A stretch of DNA of 64,000 nucleotides. Source: Sanderia malayensis (taxonomy: Eukaryota; Cnidaria; Scyphozoa; Semaeostomeae; Pelagiidae). Below the pieces are notes generated by a model. The model did not search any database. It was given only the letters and a program-made list of their open reading frames with translations, and had not been told where the DNA came from. The stretch's first letter is position 1; every line of letters begins with the position of its first letter. The translations under genes and the position numbers were made by a program. Where the stretch lies: the NCBI GenBank assembly GCA_013076295.1, contig RQOL01000616.1, positions 682,001-746,000 of the forward strand, written 5' to 3'. Below, piece after piece: positions 1-9,207 of the stretch.

Positions 1-169
1 GGTGTTCTTGAAATGAGGCAGAACAAAACGTTTTTCCTTGCCAAATTAATCTAGTCCCCATTAGAAGGAATTATAATTGAGAAGGAATTATAATTAATGT
101 AGGAAAAATCCTGGTGAAGGAAGCATGTTGAAACGAACAGTAGGAAAAAAATCAATTCACCTTATTTAC

Positions 170-2798
170 ACTTTTGGTGAGCTGGTATGAATCAACAAAA
201 TGATCAACATTTTCCTGGTCCAGAAAGAATAAGTCTGAATGTCGAGATGGCAAAATGTGCTTCGAGGCTGATTTCTTCCTAACTAGTCCAAAACAAGCAT
301 CCATCGATAAAAATATTGATCCTTCATTCTAATGAAAAATAAAACACAATTACAGTTTGTAATACTGGGAATTCAAAATAAGAAATACATTTAAGAATTA
401 AAAAAATGCTTTAAAATAACCTTTGGACATGCAGGGCAAACATTTCCAGCACTCAGAACAGAACACAGGGGCTTCAAGGTTCGAAGCTGCTCTCTGAAAA
501 ATCTGAAATTTAATAATTTGGAAAATGAACTAAAATTCTTGGAACATTAAAAGATATGTTTTACTTACTAATCAATACTATATCATAACTTTCTCGTTGT
601 AATTAGCAATAATTGTGGGTCTCGCCTTACCTGTATTCAGCAAACGTTGCTCCTTTCAGTCCACTATACAGGTCTTTACCCTGAAACAATGGAAATAAAG
701 CATTAGGTCTCAAGACTAAAATATTGCATTTACTTGAAGAAGCACTGACCAGACCTAAAATAAATTCCTGAGCCTTGAATAAATGATGGGAAGAATCTCC
801 TAGGTTTGACATTTGAGCTTAAAATGTATTGATTTAACCATCAAGAATATGAAAACAAATGTCTTACATTTTCCTTCTTAACTTTGGAATAGTTTCTTGA
901 ATACCATCACAGAATCCCTTCAGTGATATTTGATTTTCTAACATCATACTTTCAAGAAGATCCAAGAACTTAAAGTCAAAGCACATTTGTGGCTTGTATG
1001 GCGAAGCAGGCCAGAGATTATGATAAACAAACACAACAGGGTCTGCTGCACACGAACACAATCTGATGTTTGCTAAATGCTGTCTCCCTGAAAATAGAAA
1101 AGTAAATCAATTTTAAAAAATTTTTTGACAAGCTGAGGTTTTTTAATCAGACAAATTTTCATGCAGTTCTTTATTGTTTCTCCTGCTGTATAACTAGTGC
1201 ACCTTGTATCCTTGTGCTGCCCTTAATGCCCTATTCACTGATTGCATATTGTTAACAACAATTATTGATGGTTTTGGATGTCTTGCTATAATATTTAAGC
1301 TTATAGACACTTAGTCAACGAATATTAGCAAGAAGAATGCATTGTGCAAGTGCTATTAGAAGCCCTTACATCGCCACAGGCACCTGGCATCTCAAACAAT
1401 CAGTTACAGACCTGTAGCCCATTGTATAAGGTGTCAGTGTTTATTAAACTTTAAAAGTAAACACATTTTCATTAATATCACAAGATCACAAAATTCAAAG
1501 TGAATATTTTACTGATTATTTGGGAATTAAGCTTATGATTTAGTAAAAGAGAATGTTTATTCTGTTATTCTTTCTAATTTGGATGATTAAATGCAACAGA
1601 AATTGGCATTAGATAATAATCAACATACCATAACCATCTACCACTGTCACCATTCGTGTAGATTTGACACAAAATTGATTGTGATTGATGCCAGAGGGGA
1701 AATCTAGTACTGGTATTGGCAGCTCCAGAAATGGACAGAACTCCTTACTAACCTTTAACAAAGAGACAATAAAACAATCATAATTCACAAGAAATTCTCC
1801 TACACATATTTTATATGCAAAATTATAAACAATACCATTAATCATTTCCAAATATCATAGTACATCTGAGCATACAAAGAGTAGAGAAAAGGAAAATACC
1901 ACAAGTAACAAAACCTTAATAACTAGCTGAATCAAGTTAATTGTAGGATTTTCATATTACTAATAGTAAATTGATAATAAATACTTACATTCCAGTATTC
2001 AATGTAATGGAAACAATTTCTGCTACTATGAGATGAAATTCCACAATCTTTACAGAAAAATGTGCTGGGTCCACATTCTCTGCATCTCAAAACTGCCAAT
2101 TCATGACTGCAGATCATGCAAACCTGCCCAATTGGCATACCAGCCATGCTGATGGCAGCATCTACCATACTTTCTCTGATTGATGTCCACTGTTGGCATG
2201 AATTTTCCAGGGCCACTTGGTACTTTGTTTTTCCACCTCCGTTTTGCTTTTGATTATGGTTGCTACAAGTGATATGAAAATATTTATATATACAAGGCCA
2301 GGAGATCTGAAATTGAAAAACAAAACAAAAGCAGAAGAGGCCAGGATCTAAATTTTCTGAAATGAGGGTTTGCCTAGAAGAAAAGCTTAGTTTGTGGTTT
2401 GTTGGGGTAGTAGCCTTCTTAATTAGAACTTTATTCTTTGCATTTTCTTTTTTTTGGTACCGTATGCAAAGATCAAGAATTTTCTTTCGGGTTCGACGAA
2501 ATTTCGAACTATTATGTTAAGACAGCAAAGAAACTTACCACAGTAGTATATTAGGGCTGCTGAGATTTTCATTAGTCCTACTGCTTTCAGCTTCTTCATC
2601 ATCGACTGGTAGGCCATCACCCAGATCGATCAGGCTAGGATCGCAATCACCAGCTGAAAGGCCAGCTCTACCAGAGCCATCAACAATGCACGATGATATT
2701 CTTGATAATTTCATAATTGTGTTATTAGATGAAGCAGAAACCACCTCAATATCATCATTAAAAATCTTTAATCTTCTTTTTCTAACTTTGGCCGCCAT
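170..2798 (-). CDS. KDZ-transposase-like protein with CxC2 cysteine cluster, 5' part, runs off left edge
   Basis: Spliced gene read right to left. Exons supported by splice sites: 2539-2798 (start MAAKVRKRRL), 1989-2262, 1629-1752, 868-1087, 631-680, 421-493, 170-328. The second exon has a cysteine cluster, CMICSHELAVLRCRECGP followed by FFCKDC, as in the CxC2-like domain associated with KDZ (Kyakuja-Dileera-Zisupton) transposases. Downstream, AGNVCPACPK and then SMDACFGLVRK match the CPxCP and D-containing blocks at the start of the KDZ domain. The protein probably descends from a DNA transposase; present activity cannot be judged because the rest of the catalytic domain lies outside the window. 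All junctions keep frame except 868-1087 to 631-680 (phase 2 to phase 0), so a small exon is missed there or the copy is damaged. The N-terminal exon is charged and serine-rich with an acidic stretch. Family call is firm; exon completeness is not. Confidence 0.75.
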
Positions 2799-2860
2799 AT
2801 TTGCGCGGGAATGAAACTGACTGAACTATCGCTCATGGTTCTGCGGGATGCTATCCCAGA

Positions 2861-3127
2861 TTAAATGCTGGTTAAACCTTGTTTAAGCAGGGTTAATGTT
2901 CGAAAGAAATGTTTATAATGACGCATGCTGAATCACATCATTTCTGGGCATAATAATGATAATAACTTCAAGGAACCAGTCTTTGACATTACTTCCTATG
3001 AGGGTTGAGTGTTCAGGGTCTTACTGTGATCATACTGTGTGTGAGAGCTAGCTGATCATATCATAGTAACAAACTAAAGCATTCCATCATTCGACTCTTG
3101 GGGACCAACAACAAAGGTTCAATTTCT
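2861..3127. repeat. 267-bp interspersed repeat, copy 1
   Basis: This stretch starts TTAAATGCTGGTTAAACC and ends TTCAATTTCT, and recurs at 7590-7856 with the same length and, as far as I can read, no differences. It begins 62 bp upstream of the start codon of the KDZ-like gene, so it occupies that gene's 5' flank. No coding potential. The left edge contains TTAA in both copies, but there are no matching inverted termini. Confidence 0.85.
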
Positions 3128-5629
3128 TGCGTTTCTTCCTATGGCTTATTGCTGTTTTCATGGCGACGAATTTCAAGACAACGTGAACAACGCCGGTGAG
3201 ATCGTTTTCATTTGGTATAATGTATCTTAATTAAAGCGCAGGTTCACTTGGCATTTGCTAGCGATAAGTGAACAAGACATTTCCACTGTTTCAAATTCAA
3301 CTCGTTCTTGTTTGTTGTTTAAACATCCCAAGCGACCGATAGTTTACCGATCCATTCATGTAACATTGTAATTTATTTTCGCGAGACTTGGTGTTATAGT
3401 TCGAAAAACCTGGAAAATGTCGTTCGGGCCACTCCTTTTTGGCCCCTGGCCTGCAGTAAGTCTACTGAAATTTTGTAGGCCACACGTTACGTGAACATTT
3501 TGTTCTGCTAGCATGCAGTGACTGTTCAACAATCCCAACTTCGTATAGTCGTTGGGGGATTGCTTTATCCAACGAGAACGACAATCTTTCTATTCTTCCC
3601 AACACATACGACTAACACGACAATTTTGCCCGCCCCAGCTTACATTTTCACCTTTTCGCACCTTGGTGAAAGAAAAATCAATGATGCCGATCGTCCACGG
3701 AGTCGTAAACTTATTACATTTGAGCTTGTCAAACACTACTTGGAAACTGTGGACTATTGCCTCTGTCTTACCGTATTTTAATTAAGGAGTATCACGACAA
3801 TTTGGTGGGTAGTTACCACGAAAAAAGAGACGGGCAGGCCATACAGTTCAAAGTACAAATTGATGAATTGCCGCGTATGTCACTCTAACAAAAGCAGAGC
3901 TTTAAAATTATACTCTAAAATTTGGAGCACTAACCTTGAGTCTAGCGACCTTAACATTAATTTGGGCTAAAATCTACTGTCGGATGTTGGGTTGGTAGCT
4001 CACCCTGGCATAAAGGGCCAAATCACGACGGATACTCCAAACGTTAATATTTTCTGTATTGTTGCTCCTATTACTATTACGACCACAAACAATTTATTGT
4101 AAACAATTTGTTTTCTTTCTTCGTCAACAATTTCCGTTCTATGTAAAGTGTTAGTCAACACCTAGCCTTTGTTATGTTTTGCGAGGTGACCATACCATGG
4201 TGTGCTCGGTAACTGACCAGCTTGGGAGACACTACTAAATTGTGTAAAAAGCAGCTAGCATTCTCAGTTTATGCTCAGTCGGTTATTGTGTAAGTCATAT
4301 TCTGACACGTCGTTTTCTCTGTGCATGGATTTCTGACGGAAAATATAGCAATTACCTGATATCGTTCTTATTTTGTTTTGTTCTTTGACTGTTTATCGTC
4401 ATACTGGCCTTTACTTTACGGGAGGGCCTGCCACCATTTGTCAAAAACACAAATTGCGTCACCTCCCCCAAGAAATAAATTGGCGGGTCTCCAGCAACGG
4501 CTTGTTTGTCGTGGCCGCCTGGATTCTGGCGCCCGATCATTTCTTCACACTGTGCCCAAACCAATAAACTGCTGTATTTTTGTTTGATTTCCCACCCTTG
4601 GGCTTCCTCTGTTGATGTTGTCTGGGATAACAACCTTAGGCTCTTTGCGTCACGGTTACATAATTTTCATCACTCGTTATTACCACTTTGGTACCCCTGG
4701 GCTGCCCGATGACATACTTCAGATACAGTAAGTAAGGGCCCATCTACATTAGAGCTTGAGACATGACCAAGTCCGTCTAACCCCGCGTGTTGCGTACTGC
4801 AGTGATCTAATTAATGCGTATCCGACTTGCAATGTTCCCAATATTTAGCAACAGGGCCCCTTTTCATCCATTAAGACCCGTCAGCAACAAGCAAATTAAC
4901 ATGTAAAAAACATGCATATCATGGTCGCGCTCATGTTGTTTCATTCAAATACCAACTCATTTAACAAACAAAACGTTTCAAACAACATTGAAACTTCTAT
5001 CAAAATGGCTGGCTTTAGACGTACTGCAAACAACAAATTCAATGCGTGGGTAATAACGATGAATTATATGAAGATTCCCCAGTTCAGTATTTTGAACAAC
5101 AAGTTTGTATACATAGTGTCAAACTGCCTGATTGCGGCGATCTGCATTTGATCGTTTTTATGTTAAACATGTTAGCAGCAAATGACACACAGCTATGCAT
5201 TCTGATATCTCTACTTTGTTCGAGAATATAAACAAAGAGGGGAGAAACAATATATTCCTCGTCCGATTTTGTCCTCCGGCGCGACAAACAAATTACACCC
5301 TCGATGTTGTCCATCGAATAGAAGACAAAATAGTTTCTCACGACAGGCAAAATTAGTGAAACAATAGAAATAAGAACGTTTGCAAAGCAAGTCGTGGGCT
5401 CAATGGAATTACTGTTAGCAACTAAGAATTTAAACGTCATTTATTTTAACATGCCAGAACTGGGCAGGACTGTTCACTGTGCTGTTGAAGTCCTTGACTA
5501 GCATATTTACACTTACTGTCTCTTAAGTCTTGTGCTCTAGGGGTTACAGTTGATGATTTTGACCCACGCACTCAGGAGAGGCTGTTATAGGTACCAACAA
5601 TTTTAAGCACCTTTTAAGTGCACTCTAAA
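3128..5629. other. Intergenic, no gene recognised
   Basis: Only short open frames with no domain, no good splice context and no recognisable family. The longest (5084-5440 minus, 118 codons) has unremarkable composition and nothing that supports a gene. No tRNA or rRNA is visible. Confidence 0.5.
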
Positions 5630-5785
5630 GCCTGTTGATTATCGTTGCCTTTGCCTGCTTCCTGTTTTGGCGTTTTGCTTCCTTAGAGGGTCCTGCCGGT
5701 GCCGATCGTGATGTTGCGGTGGTCGCAGGGCCTTCAATAGGATTACGTAACTAGTGTCCCAGGAAAGCCCTGAACACTGGGTTTT
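5630..5785. repeat. Diverged flank repeat, left copy, with one minisatellite-like unit
   Basis: 5630-5750 aligns by eye with 7170-7292 (shared blocks such as GCCTGC, TTCCTTAG and GCAG..CCTTCA at the same spacing). It is followed at about 5756 by CAGGAAAGCCCTGAACACTG, the core of the 37-bp minisatellite unit found at 6402. The pair brackets the minisatellite and the retroelement fragment, so the whole 5.6-7.3 kb block may be one old composite repeat. Confidence 0.5.
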
Positions 5786-6055
5786 TGACTCACGGCGCAT
5801 GCGTCGTGTAGTCTATATGGCCAAGTTTCTCGAAATAACAATGGGTCGACTGTCCGGACAAAAATTCTTCTACAATCAGGTACTGCGAAATTTGAAATTC
5901 TAAAATTTTCCCATACAAATCTCTCATAAAAAGTCGCGCGCAAAACTTTTATTCTTATGCAAATTAGGAGGTCATGCAGCTAAACACAATTGCAAGCTGT
6001 CAGTATTCTCAGTTCCTGATGAAGGCCATTTTTATTTTGATAAGGAACACAGGAG

Positions 6056-6244
6056 TTGCTTTCTTGTCGTGGGGATAAATTGATCAAAATTAATGCCTGC
6101 AAGTTGAAGAGAAAAGCTGGGCGGAAGTATAGTAGGCCCCAAAAACTATTGTATCATCATTTGCACCATCATTATGTTTTATTGTTTTTAGCAGGGGATA
6201 TTGAAAGTAATCCCTGTCCAGAAAATTCTGACTTCAGATTTTAA
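6056..6244 (+). pseudogene. Retroelement remnant with degenerate 2A-like motif
   Basis: A 62-codon open frame with a basic stretch (KRKAGRKYSRPQK), a hydrophobic run (YVLLFLAG) and then DIESNPCP at 6197-6220. This is the layout of 2A-like translational-recoding sequences (consensus D-[VI]-E-x-N-P-G-P) known at the N-terminus of some non-LTR retrotransposon proteins, and of some NLR-type host proteins, in marine invertebrates. Here the critical Gly is Cys (codon at 6215-6217), and a stop follows eight codons after the motif, so the copy is dead. No endonuclease or reverse transcriptase sequence follows. Confidence 0.6.
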
Positions 6245-6401
6245 ATTGTTGATGATTACGTGCATTTGATTTTGTTCTTTTCAATCTCGGGTTTTCTAAG
6301 TGTTCTCGAGTGTACTTGTCAAAACATATCGTTGTAATCAAATGCTATGCTTGAATGTATACGCCGTGAGTCCCCTGAAGGGTCACTTTCATTATATAAT
6401 A

Positions 6402-6655
6402 TCTCAGGAAGCCCTGAACACTGGATGTTTATATGGTGTCTCAGGAAGCCCTGAACACGGGATGTTTATATGGTGGCTTGGGAAGCCCTGAGCAATCGAT
6501 GTTTATTTGGTGTCTCAGGAAGCCCTGAACACTGGATGGTTATATGGTGTCTCAGGAAGCCCTGAGCAATGGATGGTTCTATGGTGTCTCAGGAAGCCCT
6601 GAGCAATGGATGTTTATTTGGTGTCTCAGAAAAGTCCTGAACACGGGATGTTTAA
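6402..6655. repeat. 37-bp minisatellite, block 1
   Basis: Roughly seven tandem units of about 37 bp. The recognisable core is CTCAGGAAGCCCTGA followed by ACACTGGATG or GCAATGGATG and TTTATATGGTGT. The unit length is not a multiple of three, so the open frames across it are incidental. The array is broken at about 6655 by about 140 bp of unrelated sequence and resumes at 6797. Confidence 0.9.
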
Positions 6656-6796
6656 TTCAATGTTTAATTATTTCCCTTTCTTCACACTTTAAGTCAAAAA
6701 TGGCTGGGGAAATCTTGCAGGGCGTAAGTTGATCTCCTTGTCATGCTTCGTTTACTTTGCTTTTCCGTAGTGAAAGGAAAATGAAATGAAATTGTT

Positions 6797-7147
6797 TCTC
6801 AGGAAGCCCTGAACACTGGATGTTATATGGTGTGAAGCCCTAAACACTGGATGTTTATATGGTGTCTCAGGAAAGTCCTGAACACTGGATGTTTATATGG
6901 TGTCTCAAGATCAAGAAGCCCTGAGCAATGGATGTTTATATGGTGTAGCAGGGAGCCCTGCACACACTGGATGTTTGTATGGTGTCGCAGAGAGCTCTGC
7001 GCACTGGATGTTTATATGGTGTCTCAGGAAGCCCTGAGCAATGGATGTTTATATGGTGTCTCAGGAAGCCCTGAGCAATGGTTGTTTATATGGTGTCTCA
7101 GGAAGCCCTGAGCAATGGTTGTTTATATGGTGTCTCGGGGAGCCCCG
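6797..7147. repeat. 37-bp minisatellite, block 2
   Basis: Continuation of the array at 6402, with more length variation: some units have lost or gained bases, for example at 6828-6845, 6905-6920 and 6955-6990. The last units (7020-7140) are the most uniform, which suggests recent local expansion at that end. Confidence 0.88.
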
Positions 7148-7169
7148 ATTGACGAATGCTATGCCAAGC

Positions 7170-7292
7170 CTTTAGGTTAGCGTGGCCTTTTGCCTGCTGC
7201 CTTTATGTGGCCTTATTGTTTTCCTTAGAAGGTTCCGGCCGATACCGTTCGCAGTGTTTCGACGGTAGCAGAACCTTCATTATGATTTGTTA
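7170..7292. repeat. Diverged flank repeat, right copy
   Basis: Partner of 5630-5750; same order of short identical blocks with substitutions and small gaps. It lies just after the last minisatellite unit. Confidence 0.5.
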
Positions 7293-7487
7293 TGATTTGT
7301 TTACGGTTATTTCTTAGCATTACGTTCCTGACCTGCCATTTTCTAGGTTTATCGTTTGGGGGGTGGGGAGGAATTGATATCTCCGAACCAAATAAGATAA
7401 TAATAATAATAGGAATAATTTCTTAGTTAAGTTCTACAGGAAAAACTATATGTTACGTTCGGTGGGGTCACACTACGTGTTCTGTGG

Positions 7488-7593
7488 CCGGAATTTGCAC
7501 GGCAAATCGGGGTCACCGACCGTAAAATGTGTTTTGCTACTCAAGCAATCCGGGCCGGTAGGCTGACCGCCCAATTTCTTGAGATAACATTAA
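7488..7593. repeat. 106-bp direct repeat, left copy
   Basis: Starts CCGGAATTTGCACGGCAAAT and ends GAGATAACATTAA. It recurs at 7951-8056 with no difference I can see. The end of this copy abuts the second 267-bp repeat (7590-7856), so the 267-bp sequence and a CT-rich stretch lie between the two 106-bp copies. Confidence 0.88.
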
Positions 7594-7856
7594 ATGCTGG
7601 TTAAACCTTGTTTAAGCAGGGTTAATGTTCGAAAGAAATGTTTATAATGACGCATGCTGAATCACATCATTTCTGGGCATAATAATGATAATAACTTCAA
7701 GGAACCAGTCTTTGACATTACTTCCTATGAGGGTTGAGTGTTCAGGGTCTTACTGTGATCATACTGTGTGTGAGAGCTAGCTGATCATATCATAGTAACA
7801 AACTAAAGCATTCCATCATTCGACTCTTGGGGACCAACAACAAAGGTTCAATTTCT
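7590..7856. repeat. 267-bp interspersed repeat, copy 2
   Basis: Second copy of 2861-3127, same orientation, same length. It lies between the two 106-bp direct repeats and is followed by a CCCTCCCT-rich run. Confidence 0.85.
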
Positions 7857-7950
7857 CCCTCCCTCCCTCTCCTTATATATTGTTTTGTTGAGTATTTTCT
7901 TTGTTATGATTTGCAGTTCGCCCGTCCGGGAGTACTGCCAGGTGTACCGC

Positions 7951-8056
7951 CCGGAATTTGCACGGCAAATCGGGGTCACCGACCGTAAAATGTGTTTTGC
8001 TACTCAAGCAATCCGGGCCGGTAGGCTGACCGCCCAATTTCTTGAGATAACATTAA
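7951..8056. repeat. 106-bp direct repeat, right copy
   Basis: Partner of 7488-7593. The sequence after it (8057-8174) is AT-rich with no match elsewhere in the window; homology to the tandem array starts at about 8175. Confidence 0.88.
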
Positions 8057-8289
8057 TCACGTTTTGCGCATCTGAGCAGGCATAAACAATTGTTTAGTCG
8101 GGATATTCTCAGATTAATCATCTGATTAATTTGGAAACATCCCATTGATTAATTAATACAGCCCTGCCCTTCTCTCCGGACAATTTGTTTCGTATAACCA
8201 GCTCTTGATTACTTTACTGCATAAGGATCGTGTAACCACCTAATGATTTTATACGTATTCCCAATAATGTTATGCATATTTATTTTCAG

Positions 8290-8413
8290 TCGATATTCCT
8301 TGGAGTTCAATGATTTAATATTCTACATTTTGCAAGTGGAACCGAAAGACAGACCTTTCGTTAAAGATATTATTAAGAAAATGGACTCAAGATTTCCTGG
8401 CGAAAATACTTAG
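8290..8413 (+). pseudogene. STK16-like kinase, isolated last exon (copy A)
   Basis: After a TTATTTTCAG acceptor the frame reads SRYSLEFNDLIFYILQVEPK, then DRPFVKDIIKK and a TAG stop at 8411-8413. It matches the terminal exon of the kinase copies at 14551 and 21333, including the VEPxDRP block at the C-terminal end of protein kinase domains. No other kinase exon lies upstream in the window: the duplication breakpoint is about 115 bp before it. It is an open frame but an orphan exon. Confidence 0.8.
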
Positions 8414-8704
8414 TATAACGATGAGCTACAGGCAAAATTGTAGGCAATAGAAATTATGTTGGTTTCAGAACACTAAACAATTTAATTATTTTGAATCGTT
8501 ACCATATAATGAAGTTCTGAGCATGAAATTCCAGCACAACTTCAAACGAAAAGTGACAGTCGATGTGGACATTTTAAATATGAATTATAAGTATTTAATT
8601 ATAGTGGGAAAGTATATATACACGTAGTTTGCAAAGCAGAAAATACCTAATAATTCCATATTATACAATGCAAAGGAACGTCCAGAAAAATGATCAAGAC
8701 ATTA

Positions 8705-9172
8705 CCGTAAATCCTCGAATAAGCCCCCGGGGGCTTATTTGCAAAAATGAATTTTTGGGTGGGGGCTTATTCGAGGGGGGGGGCTTATTCGAGGGGAGGG
8801 CTTATTTCAAAGTTTTGCTTTTTCCTCAAAGGTTGACAGAAAAAATACGACATAATTTTCTCAATCAGCTAAACTTTTTTCACAAAGTGCTGTGTGAAGA
8901 TCTAACAAAAATTATAATTTGTTTATCATCACGAAAATTGCGTTTCTTTTTGCCTTTTTGTCTCGAGTCAAAGGAAGTGATACTGTATAGCTATTGTCCT
9001 GTGGGGGCTTTCTCGAAATAAGATATTATTCTGCACTGATGCTTCCCTCGAATAAGACCCCATGGGGGCTTATTCGAGGGGGGAGCTTATTTGCAAAAAT
9101 GATTTTTTAGGTGGTGGCTTAATCGAAGGGGGGGCTTATTCGAACGTGGGGGCTTTTATCGAGGATTTACGG
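8705..9172. mobile_element. MITE with 'TACCGTAAATCCTCGA' inverted ends
   Basis: 468 bp bounded by CCGTAAATCCTCGA on the left and TCGAGGATTTACGG on the right, with TA on both sides (8703-8704 and 9173-9174), as in Tc1/mariner-type insertions. The interior holds repeated GGGGGCTTATTCGAGGGG blocks in both orientations and no transposase. Compared with copy B (14956-15074) the element replaces about 115 bp, so insertion was accompanied or followed by a deletion on its left. Confidence 0.8.
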
Positions 9173-9207
9173 TATGTGGATTTGTTTCAACCTCGTAACA
9201 AAAGTGT

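Noticed and set aside
5084..5440. 118-codon minus-strand open frame
   Set aside because: No domain, no splice or start context, and overlapping frames of similar length on the other strand; typical chance ORF.
8629..9021. Plus-strand 130-codon frame across the copy A MITE
   Set aside because: It crosses the transposon border and its G-rich internal repeats; not conserved in copies B and C.
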